From Globodera rostochiensis (Eukaryota; Nematoda; Chromadorea; Rhabditida; Heteroderidae): 64,000 nt of DNA. The notes below the pieces were generated by a model. That model was not told the origin of the DNA and ran no database searches. It saw only the letters and a program-made list of their open reading frames with translations. A program made the position numbers and the translations under genes. Of the stretch, positions 37,601 through 48,600 are shown piece after piece (within the stretch, counting starts at the first letter, position 1; every line of letters starts with the position of its first letter). Location of the stretch: contig JAEVLN010000015.1 in NCBI GenBank assembly GCA_018350325.1, positions 1,861,789 to 1,925,788 on the forward strand. Reading direction: 5' to 3'.

Positions 37601-40600
37601 CAAAAAAGACAAAAATGTTTGGTTTTATATGTATTATTGCTTTTCTCATTTCCACTTTACTTCAGTGGTAGTTTTAACGATTGGCACGACTGTGCGCGAG
37701 CTTAAAATGCCATAACTCCTCTTGGAACCAACCAAACAAATTATTGGATGAAAAATGCGAAAATGTATTTTCGATTATAACTTTTTTGAAAGGGATCTAA
37801 TCACCTCGTTGATTTGAATACAAAATCTACCCAACGAAAGCTTTCGATTGGTACCAAATTTGTTTAGGTTGGTTGGTTCTAAGAAGAGTTATTGTAGTTC
37901 AAAAGTCTCTGGCTCCAGTTGAACGACTCCCATTTTTAAAGATTTGTTACAAAATTGGCGATGTGTTTTACGCCAAATTAAACGAAATTTTCGTTCAAAA
38001 ATTTGCCCTATTTTGGCGCAGTGTAAATTCAATAAAAAAGCACTTTTTAAATCATCTGGGGTTGAAATTATTTTGTTTTTGTTTGGTTAGGTATTTCTTC
38101 AAAGTTTTGTCTTTGCGCTAAACTAAAGTTTACTAAAATTATTTTTGGCCAAATTTTTTTAATATTACAAAATTTTGAAGAAGTTACAAATTATAGGTAG
38201 TAAAATAATAGAAATGTTTTAGAAAAGATTCTAACCGACGACACAAATACGCCGTGCATGGAACATTCCGTACTCCCCGTGAAGGAAGTGAAGGCGAAGC
38301 GATTGATGGCCACCAACCCCCAACAACGGCCGCCGTTATTCCGTCCATCGGTGCAAGGCTCAAACAGTGCACCCAATCAGAGTATGGCGGCGGGGGAAAG
38401 CGTCTCCCAAAATCCGATAAAACTGCAAATTCTGCACGTTTTGGATCATTTTCTTAACAAATTCCGTCAAAAAGATCCCACCTTCGACACCGCCAACCCT
38501 CCCGGAATTGTTCTTTAATATTTTCATTTTGTGAAGTTTTAAGTGTTAGTTTGAGTTTTTGGAGGATTAGGTAAGGACAAAACAGAATAAAGATAATATA
38601 AAAGCCTGGAGCTCCTAAACTGGTGTCTGTTACATTATATAAATGTTTAGATAATTCAATTGCCTTTCCGAGGAGAAACTCCCGGACTTCTCCGTCTGCT
38701 CGTCCGGTGCTCAGCTCCCGTGAGAATACTTCCGGTACTCTGAAGGGTCTCTCTTCGATGTCCATTGGACCCCAACGGATGACGACGACAAAGAAAAGTC
38801 ATTCTGTCGAACATGTCGCCACCGCGCAAAAGCATCCGTCCGGCAACGGTCGAAACATCAGCTGCGGAAGAGCGATTGACGCCAAAACGGCGACCGGCGG
38901 AAGAGCGATTGACGCCAAAACGGCGACCGGCGGAAGAGCGATTGACGCCAAAACGGCGACGCCATTAAACGGACGACGGAAGGAAATCGAAGACGAATTG
39001 ATCGGGACGAAGCAGCAGCTGAAACATTCTCTGAGGACTGTTGATGTTTTGTCCGTCGTGGTGAAGCATTTGGACAGAAAGGTGGGGAGAAAAGACACTT
39101 TTTGAATTCCCGTTCTTTGTGATAAATAACAAAACATTTCCCCCTACTCACCGGTAGACACCGTCTGAACGAATTATCAATAATATTTGTGTCAGTTGCA
39201 TGTTTAGGTGGACGATGCCAACACCAAAACAGCCGCTTTGTCTGCTCGGCTTGACGACGAGGCAATGGAACACGAACGGGCCATCGCCGCGCGTAAGTCG
39301 TCTTTTATTTTCGTTTCTGTTTATTTTTTTCCACTTTTGATCCATCCGAATCGAAGTCAGTGCACTCGCCTTGTCCATTTCCATTTTATTGCTCACAAAT
39401 CAGCACAATTCCTACCCATCGGTTGATGCTTATCTCCCGCCCCCCCCCCTTCCCCCATTACCCCCCCCCCCCCAATTCCTTTGGGTCAGTGGCTCTCTCT
39501 CTCTCTGTTTCTGTTTAAGGATTGATTCTCTCCTTCGTAATGAAACCCCACCCTTTGCGACCGAATTGCTTTCTCCATTCCCCGCGATAAAGCATCAATT
39601 CTTGAAGGATGTCGCCTATTTGCAGTCCGTTCCTATTAAATTTCAATGCAAAAGACTGTCCAAAAGAATCTCTGTCATCTTCTGGCTGTCCAAATTGGGT
39701 CGGGCCTCTTTCCTGCACGCACTCGCAGTCAATCTCTTCCACTTTCTTCCTCGTCAGTATACTTTTGGCCATAATCGCTTATTTTGCAGTGGAATGCAAA
39801 TGGAAAAAACAGCTTCAACAGGCGGACGAGGAACGCCATGCCGAGGTACGTTTTATGATGCCCAGCGTTTTGAAACCTCCTAGGACTGACGAACGAATAC
39901 TCCGATTCATTCAACGATTTACTTTTGATTAGGTCATATTTTTGACGAGCTGATATATCTGACTCCATGGACCAAAACGAAATGAAAAAGGGCAAAATAA
40001 ATAAAGTTCAATCTTCGATTACAGATTGCGCAGCTTGAGGATAGACATTCGGAAAGTCTCGCGCAGAACCGACAGCAGCATCAAGCAATTGTGAAAGAAT
40101 ATGCGAGCCGATTGCAGAAATTGGAGAAACAGCTGACGGAACGGGACAAAAAGCATCGCATGGAATTGGCCGAGTCGACGACCCAAGCGACCAATGTGAG
40201 TGTGATAATGTTGTTGATAACTTTCATGTTGTTCAGAGACTGCACAAAGAATTGGAGAGTCGGAAGTACGAGTTGCAGATGAAGGGCGAAGAGTTGCATA
40301 AACTGAGACAGGAAAATCGCGAGTTGCAATTTGAAGTGGACAAATTGCCCGGAAAGGATGCACAGATAGTTAAATTGGAAGCTCGGACTGTCGATTTGCG
40401 GGACGAGGTGAACAGACTGAGACAGCTGGAGAAGTGAGTGAGGGGGGGTGGGGCAGGGACGTAGCTAGAAAAAAAGTTCGGAGGGGGGAATTGATCCATC
40501 TGAGCGCGGCGCTCTGATGGGAAAGCCAGCTGAGCGGCCCGGCGGTGCCGATAGGCGCCGCCGGGAACATTTTTTTGATTTTTTGATGGCAATTTGTTAA

Positions 40601-41540
40601 GAAAATTGATCAAAGTGTAAAACAATAGGGCCCCCCCCTCTTGTTTTTTTCCTCAAATTTCATTTCGGGGGGGGGGGAATTCCCCCCCCCCCCACCCGCC
40701 CCCCCCCCTCTGGCTACGTCCTTGGGTGGGGGAATGGGTGGGAATGACCCTCCACGTCCAACCAGTGGAATCCGCACTCTTTACAAGAGCAACAAGAATG
40801 TTCGTTAAGAAAACTGCTTGCCCAACTGGATGAATATCGCCATGAGCTTAGCGACAGTCGTGCCAAGGCGGACGCGATGACCAAAGAGAAGGAAGTGTTG
40901 GAGTATCAGTATCAGCTGAACGAACAGAATGGAGGAGGAGGAGAGGGGACTTGTGGGTGAGTTGGGGACCCAATTGGAATTGCAGTCTTTCTTTGATTAC
41001 ATTCACATTTTAGCTCTCAGATTTTGACTCCGCGCGCTAAAAAAGGTTTTGTTATGCCTTCACCGAATTATTGTGTTGGCGGCTTCGCCACTCCGATAAG
41101 AGGCCACCAAACTCCGGAAACGCAACGCAAGCATGACCATCTGAGCAAATCCTGCTATCGGTCGTCTGTAAAGGCTAATACGCCACGCGTCGGTCAGTCT
41201 TTGGGGGGAAAGGGGGGGGGATTGTTTTTGCGAGGTCCGGAGTTTTATCGGAGGTTCCCTTTCACTAAACTAAAGATATGTCCCACTCGATGGATTCTTC
41301 TACAATTGGTCAGTCGTTGGTCTCCTGCTATATTCAAGAGGGCAGAAGCAAGCCGCAAAATACGCCGACAAAAATTTACACCCCGAGGGACGTCTTAGAG
41401 GGTTGGTGCGAAAACTCCCAATTATTAATTTCACCAAATGACTCCTTTTTGTTTCAGTGCCCGATTCTTCCTTAACTAGCAAACGCTTGGTAAACTTCGA
41501 CTCAACGCGCGAAGACTCCGCCGAATTGAGGGAAAAATAA
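34695..41540 (+). CDS. CAP-Gly plus coiled-coil protein (CLIP-like microtubule plus-end protein)
   Basis: A CAP-Gly domain (IVGQRVLVNGLFGGVLRYLG, FCGVELDQRVGKNDGTHEG, VAYFECRPGHGIFAPTHKV) is encoded at about 34820-35090 and would bind EB proteins or the tubulin tail. A linker with Ser/Pro, a run of Asp/Glu, and Asn-rich and Lys/Glu-rich parts follows (35221-35394, 36249-36795, 36871-37070, 37270-37524). Then come exons from 38222 and 38639 and a long coiled coil (about 38965-40920; LHKELESRKYELQMKGEEL). The tail has TPRAKKGF and ends DSAELREK. I join the halves because a donor at 37525 and acceptor at 38221 agree in phase, and an AGA-GTATGG donor near 38384 fits the 38639 exon. Alternative readings stop at 37548 and 38518, so two separate genes are possible. 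The 40434/40765 junction is unresolved. Confidence 0.6.
37710..37893. mobile_element. Short inverted-repeat element (MITE) in intron
   Basis: The left end CATAACTCCTCTTGGAACC and the right end, read on the opposite strand AATAACTCTTCTTAGAACC, form inverted repeats of about 30 bp, both continuing AACCAACC. The element is about 184 bp and has no coding capacity. Confidence 0.7.
38865..38960 (+). repeat. 33-bp in-frame tandem repeat, three copies
   Basis: Units start at 38865, 38898 and 38931 and are nearly identical. Each encodes GRAIDAKTATG, so the protein has three 11-residue repeats just before the coiled coil. Confidence 0.95.
40454..40724. mobile_element. Inverted-repeat element of the CGTAGCCAG family
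   Basis: Left terminus CAGGGACGTAGCTAGA; right terminus TCTGGCTACGTCCTTG, its near-perfect reverse complement. About 271 bp, intronic, non-coding, with poly-G and poly-C blocks inside each end. The interior GATTTTTTGATGGCAATTTG is shared with the copy near 58795. Confidence 0.75.
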
Positions 41541-41785
41541 TTGATTCATTAATTCGCTTACATTACCTTTGACTCTGTTTCTGCAAATTATTCTTGCAAC
41601 CTCCGCACTGTTACTCTCTGATCTCGACTCATTCTGCGCTTATGCCTTTTTCTCGATCTTATAGATTATTGTTAGAATTTTGAGCTTTGCTCTCCTTCGA
41701 TGAATTTTATTATCAGATTTCATTTATGAAATGATTTTCTCGAATAAAAAAGTAAATTAAAAAATGATGTAAAGGGAGGTGTGAA

Positions 41786-44700
41786 CTATGAGGAGACAAT
41801 GTTCGAGAATGTGCCAGAGGGTGGCCGAAACGGAGGGGGCAAGAAGCCCAACTGGAAAGGGCTGAACGAATAGAAGGGTTTGCCAACATTCTTCCGGCAA
41901 TTCTCGCGCCTGACTCCGTTCCTCCGGAGACATTCGACCATTTCGGCCATCTGCAATGATTTGAAATGCATTATTTTTAGTTGAGGGCCCAGAGAATGTC
42001 AAATTCGACGTTTCCCCCCCCCCCCCCCCCCCCACCTGTTGGTTGGACACTCCACAGCACTCTCTCAGAATGCGGCCTTCGTCCAGTGTAATGCCCATCG
42101 ATGTGCGATCCTTGCCACTTTTACAAGAAATAACGGGCATTCCGCCCACCGCACTGTTCAGCGCCATCACTTGCGTAAAGATGGACCAATTCTTTTTGGA
42201 CGGGCATGAGGAAACCTTCAACAAAAGCGAATTCTTATTCCAAACAAAAGAAATTGACAAAACGAATAAATGCAAAATGACAGAAATTTTCGCCTACCGT
42301 TTGTTGAAGTTCCGCGAGCAGTTGCTCTATAAGCCCGGCATTTTCAATTTGTTGTTCGGCCGAATTCAGCAGAAGACAATGCTCGACTGTCTGTTGGAGC
42401 GCATTTCTGTTGACTTCCTCTTCGAGACTGATGTCACCGATGGAAGCAGCCAACGAAGCTAAGCGTTGAGGGAAAGGCTTTTAGGTTTGACAAATGGTTG
42501 CACAGAACGAAAGATCCCCCTCCCCATTCCGTTCCAATTCCAACTCTAACAACTTACCCTCGTGATTGATACCGACATTCCAGAAAGTGACCTTCGGTCG
42601 GAACCATTCCTCATTTGCCATCCGTTTTGGCAATCTTTCCATTTCACGGGGATGGATGGGAATTGAAACATTCAAAGCGGTACGAAAGCCATCGATTTGG
42701 GGGACGCAATTTTGCGAAATCTGTACAAATATATTTCTGCATTTGGCTGTTTAACAAACGGTTTCAAACAATGTAAACGCGTTAATTACTGAGGAACTCA
42801 TTTTGACGAAACGAAATGAGACGACGGCTGAGAATTGATGCCACATTTCAAAGGCATCTTCAAGCTAAAAGCATTTTTAGTGATTAAAACAAAAACTTCG
42901 CGTACCATTCCATTCTCATCTCCATAACAGCTAAGGAATGAAAACATCGTGACCAGTGGAGGCGAATGTGCCCAAAATGTGCCGATGTCAGTCGTCGGGC
43001 CGTACAGAGCGGTGAGGAGAGAGGTGGTCACGAGAGTCACGACCTGTGAGAGAAAGGACACCATACACCAAAAGTCAATTTGTTATAGTAAGCTTCGTTT
43101 GACCACCATTGAAAGCAGAGCGTCGCTTCTCAGCTGGAGATGGAAGAACGTCTGGCAGTCGCTCGGCTTCCGCAGACTCTGCACGAGTGCGAGTGCTTGT
43201 CCGGACAAGAGGCTGGCCGTCAGACCGTGGAGGGCGTCCAACGTGCTGTGGACGGCTCCCCGGACGCTCTGTTCGCATTCTCTTTGGTCATGCGACAAAT
43301 TGTCGTCGGTCGTCGCCATTCGTCCGACGGCAATCATTTTTGAGCTGAGTGAGTCAAACTGCGCCTGGAGTCTGTCCAGTTGATTGCGCAGCGTATCCCG
43401 TGGCACCGACTCGGACCCTTTATGTTGCAGCTGCGCGAGTCCGCCTTCGCAAAGGGAGTCGACCAGGTTGAAGATGTTTGGGAAGGAATTTATCATGTCG
43501 TTGATCTGCTCGTGCATCTAAAAACTTGTTAATTCATTACACTGCATCTTTTGTCTATCGTTATCCGTGTTTGATTAAATTATAGGAGGCGGCTGAGTAA
43601 AAGCAAAGAAACGTTTGTTAAGTTTTCCCGGAACGCTTTTCTGGACAAATTTGAATGTTGTGTGTCATTTGAATTAGCAGAAAAAAACACCTGCTGAATC
43701 TCAGAAAATATTTCAGTGTCAATTTCGTCTGTTCTGCCATCGCTTGTAATGCGCCATTTGACGTCAATGTTTCTGCTCAACTCGCCAATCTTTCGTTTCA
43801 TAGCCAACAAAATTTGTCGTCGCGAATGAAAGCGATTTTCGTTCGTATGGTCCAAAGCGATTGAGCCCAAAGCGGCGGAGAATTTGTTGCTTAAATTGGG
43901 GGGGGGGGGAGACGAATATGAAGACAAAAAGTGCGAATTGCGCACCGAATTTTGGAAAGTCCGCCAGAGGAAAAGCGCAAAGGCAACGCAGCGATTGCGC
44001 CAACGGTGAGAAAAGAAGCGGCGAGTCGCCCGTCCACGTGGAAAGTCTGCACGTGGAGGTTAGTGGGCACGAACAGAAAGGAAACGCGGAACTTCTCACA
44101 GGACGGTCCAAAATTAAACAGTTTAGCCAACCGGATTATGAAAGAGTAGGAACAAAATAACTCAATCCGAATTTAAATCAAAAATGACCACCCTTTTTGT
44201 TTTTTCACTTTTATTTGAGCATTTGAAATGGTCGGAAGACGCCCACCTGAAAGAGGGACCCGCGTAAGAGGCAAGAAATTCGCTTGCTTGAGTGAAAACC
44301 TTAACGACCGTGCAAAAGCATAAAATGAGTGAAGTTTAACCGACTTCAATATTTGAGTTTAGGTGACGAATGGCGGTGTGTAAAGTCTCCACAATTGCAG
44401 CATTTTTAACGCCCCAAAGTTTGTCCAATAATTCATCGCGTAATTCTGTTGCCCATTTCGATGAATGTCTCAGCATTTCTTGTGGCACCAACATCGATAA
44501 TTTGCATTCGTACATAATTTCTTGGCATTTGATTTGCCGAGTTGGGAAATTGTGAGACTAAAAGAAACGTAAAATATTCAGAAAAAGTAAATCGTGTGGA
44601 AAGGCGGAAGACGCACCTGAGAAAGTGAAAAGAGTTGCTCTCGAGTGTATGGAGAAGTGAGAAAATAGCCGAAATTGTTGGAAATTCGGCCGGTAGTTGA

Positions 44701-45243
44701 GGCCGGCAATGGCTGCGTAAAGCGTTTGTAAAGGACCTTCGGATGCGAAATTAGTGACATTTATCGTCAAATTTCCTAATTTTACCTGCTCATATTCTGC
44801 CTGAACAATGCGATGTGAGCAAGTCATCAGCTAAAATGGTTGTTGCAAGAAAGCCTTTGAAAGGCAAAGTCAAACAAAAGACCTTAAGCATCCAATGATC
44901 GCATTCTTTCTCCGTTTGGAAGGATAAAAGCATCTCTTTGTTGCTTTGTCGCATGGTCAGTGAATTTTTGTGCTCATCCGAACGCTGAACTTTGATTTTT
45001 TCGCATACAATCAAAAATGGTTCAGATGCAAAATCCAATGGCTTAAATGCGAGAAGATTTCCCCGTAATTTTGCCTAAAAATTAAAAATTTATTCAAAAT
45101 GTATTACCTAACTTCAAAGTCACCTGCCAAAGTTTGGTATGCAAATGTTCATTTGTAACTTTCACTTGTCCACTGCTGCAGTCCAATCTTGTGGAGTCTC
45201 TGTACAGCCATTTAACGATATCACCAGCATTGTCTTCTTCCAT
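41786..45243 (-). CDS. Inositol polyphosphate 4-phosphatase (INPP4) with N-terminal PH-like domain
   Basis: INPP4 enzymes remove the 4-phosphate from PI(3,4)P2 to give PI3P on endosomes. The Cx5R active site CKSGKDRT is encoded at 42125-42102 (vertebrate CKSAKDRT). Its flanks MPVIS and SMGITLDEGRIL, and the C-terminal NCRKNVGKPFYSFSPFQLGF and FRPPSGTFSN, match the family. Upstream, SFLFVPTNLHVQ (about 44070) matches the conserved FVPTNLHIQ, and FWNVGINHEGKL (about 42570) matches FNVGINEQQ. The N-terminus (45243-45124, 45074 onward) reads as a PH-like fold: KLRGNLLAFKPLDFASEPFL, IKVQRSDEHKNSLT and CDHWMLKLMTCSHR as the final Trp-containing helix. Vertebrate INPP4 has a C2 domain there. It shares a short upstream region with synaptojanin. 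Internal exon ends are approximate. Confidence 0.8.
42014..42033. repeat. 20-bp poly-C tract in INPP4 intron
   Basis: Run of 20 C directly after the exon encoding the active-site loop; poly-G on the sense strand, immediately next to the donor. Confidence 0.85.
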
Positions 45244-45609
45244 GCCAATCCTGTGTTTACTTTACTGAAACTAAAAATATTATTTTACAAAAAATATTTA
45301 AATTTTATTTTACAAAATAAAGTAAAAAAATGTTAGCATAAATTGAGGTTTCTTATTAAGAGAAGAGGAACTCGCTCGGTGACGCCCCAACGAAGTGGAC
45401 CGGTTCATAAGCAGTCCCTTTTTGGGATTATATTTTGAGTACCGCCACCTCAGCACATCCTATCGCTTTCGGCAAAGCCTAATTGAGACTATTAAAAAGG
45501 TTCATTTCTTTCAAAAATAATGACCCAAAGCTATAATCACTAATGCCTTTTAAGGAAGAAAAAACGATTAACTTTTACGTTTATAGAGTTTTCAGTTGGC
45601 TGCACCCGC
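45244..45609. promoter_or_regulatory. Shared divergent promoter of INPP4 and synaptojanin
   Basis: 366 AT-rich bp separate the two start codons, so both 5' ends must lie here or overlap. Role inferred from layout. Confidence 0.5.
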
Positions 45610-48600
45610 ATGTCTTTGCGCAATGTTCGAATACACAAAAAAATTCTTGGAAATGGCACCTCCAGCGTATTAGTGGACTCCACCGTCAATGAGGAATTTT
45701 TGCTGCTACAATGTGGTGGAGTGCTGACATTAAGCAAGGATGTGGGCAACGCACTTCGACAGCAATACGCCAAAATCTCCGACGGATACGCGCTGCTGGG
45801 CATTCATAGAATCTCTGCATGTAATTTACCAACGTTTTATTTACAAAATGGGACGTTTCCGTTTAGACGAACATTATTTGGTGCTGGTCAAGTCAGTTCT
45901 GTCGGTTGGTCAGCTCTTCAATTGCGATTTGGTTGGCATAGCTTGGCTTGGGTCTTTCGATAATAACAATTTAAACAGCACAAAATAACAAATGTACAAT
46001 TTGTTCCGTTGCACGGCGCTTCCTCGCAGAACCAAACGTCCGAACAAATCGATGCACGAGTCGTCGAGGCACGCAATTTGTTCCAAATCATTTGGCAACG
46101 GTTCATCTTCAGATGCAGAAGTTCCTATCGGCTGGCATATTTTACTTTTCGAGCTCAACCAAACAGAACAATTACGACCTGACGCATTCACTTCAACGCA
46201 GGCAGGAGAAAGGCGACCGTTCCCGGTCCGATTTCCGATTTTATTGGTTGGTTTTTGTTGTTTTTTTTAAATTTATTTTTTTGTATATTTTTGTAGGAAT
46301 CGGACATTGTCCTACCCATTCGAACGATTCGGAGTGCCTGTCGACAATTGGTTGGTGAAGATCATTTGCGGGTCGGTGCTTGTCCGAACCATTTACGTGG
46401 GTCATCGAACTGCTAAAGTGGCGCTTATCTCTCGACTTAGCTGCGATTATGTTGGCACGCGTTTTAATGTCCGTGGCATAAATGTGCGTTTTTGAGTTGG
46501 CATCGGCCAATAGTTCTAACTGAACGGATTCAGGATGCTGGAAATGTGGCAAATTTTGTAGAAACTGAACAGGTTTAATTTTATTTCATCCAAAATTGAC
46601 TTCCCCCTTTTTTACTGTTAAGCTTTTGACCTTTGAGGAGAAGGAGTGTTCATTTGTACAGGTTCGAGGTTCAGTGCCGCTTTTTTGGGAACAGCCTGGC
46701 ATCAATGTCGGCTCCCACACGATTAAGCTGAAACCGTTGGAATTTTCGATGTTTGCAATGGAAAGGTGAACAATCGCTCGCGTCTTTTAATGCCAAAATT
46801 AAACGGTTCATAAACATTTAGACATTACACGTACATGAAACAATTTTATGGCCAAGTGTTGAGTGTCAATTTGCTCGGCTCGAAGAGGGGCGAACGGAGT
46901 CTATCCGTCGCATTTCAGGCATTTGCATTATCCATTACGGCATTTTAAGAGCGTTACTTTAGACAGCACTCAATTTGTCGAAACTGCACTCAGATGTGCG
47001 GCTCGTCTCCTTTGACTACCATTCGGAAGTGAAGCAGTCCAAAGAAAGCGTTCGACGATTGATCAGCGAAATCGATTTTTTCATTGAACACTGCAATTTT
47101 TTCAGTTCTTCAAGGTGAAAGTTAAAGACGTAAATTACAATCAATCATTTTTAGTTCTCTGCAGAGGGGGGTAATTCGGACAAATTGTTTGGACTGTCTC
47201 GATCGGACCAACAGCGTTCAGACGGTCCCGCACTTTTTTTTTTCATTGAAAGTTCACTCGGAAACCGTTCAGCTCATTGGGATGAGGGCATTGATCACTC
47301 AGCTGAAAATTTTGGGCGTTGAACAATTCAAGGCGAACATTGTCGTCCGATTCGAAGAAGTGGCCAGGGATTTGTGGCAGAAAAATGGAGACAATTGCAG
47401 CATTATTTATGCCGGGACGGGAGCATTGGAGGGGAAATCAAAGGTATTCTCTTTGAAAACGGCGTTGGGACCCGGGGGACGAGCGGAAATATATTTTATA
47501 AAAATATTTTTAAAATAAAATGTTTTGTCATTAGGCAGCGTTGCCAAGTCTGAGGATTTTTTATGTGGCTTTTGGAGAAGGCAATTGGCGATGAGAAAAC
47601 CCTTAAAATGAGGATTTGAATATTCGAAAAACTTGGAAAAGCAGATTTTGGGATAAGAGGGCACTGCCCTCCCCCCCGCCCTTTCATGAACATTATTATT
47701 CGATTCCAAAAACAGTTGAAGGATGCGAGTCGTTCCCTCGTCCGGACCATCCAGAATAATCTGATGGACGCCTCCAAACAAGAATCCATTGATCTTCTTC
47801 TATTGGGCCATCTGTTCGGCGACAACAAGTTTGACAAGCTGTCCAACGTCTTGCCTTCTTCTCTGCTGAAAGGTCCGTCCATTCCATTGTTATTTTATAA
47901 TCTTTTCTTTTTAGCGTCTTCCTACTTTTTCGGCAAGTTTTTGAAGATGGTGTGAAGTTGGGGATGGATATTTGGTTTCCGTATCCTTTTGACTACGTTC
48001 TGTCGTTGAGATGCTCTAATTTTTTTAAGAGTATTCGAACATCGAAGGCTTAGTTGAGCGGGAGAAGGAAATGTGCTCGGTTAAATCGTTGAGAGTGTTT
48101 GTTGGCACGTGGAACGTGAACGGGGGCAGAAACATTTACAACGTCGCCTTCAAAGAGAACCATTCGCTGGACCTTTGGCTTTACCCGTTAACATTGCGTA
48201 ATAATCAAACGGCTTTTAAGTTAATCGCATTAATTAAATTGGCATTTAGTCGATGCTGATGCGTTGAACTTTGATCTGATTGCCGTGGGGTTTGAGGAGA
48301 TCGTCGACCTGAATGCCAGCAATTTGATGAAAGCCAGGCGAGTTTTTTTTGGGCAAGTAGGGAATTGGGACATTCATTTACCGACACTTCAGTACAACCA
48401 ACCAGCGCATTTGGCGGGACGGCCTCAGACGAACCATTGACAGGTTCCAACATGCGCATTTCAGTGCCGTCGACGACAAATTCGTTGTGTTGGCCTGCGA
48501 ACAATTGGTACAGTTCCGTATTGAGGGGATGGTGGGGACGGACGTTAATTTGTAACATTCTGTTTAGGTGGGCGTCTGTTTGGTGCTGTTCATTCGCGCG

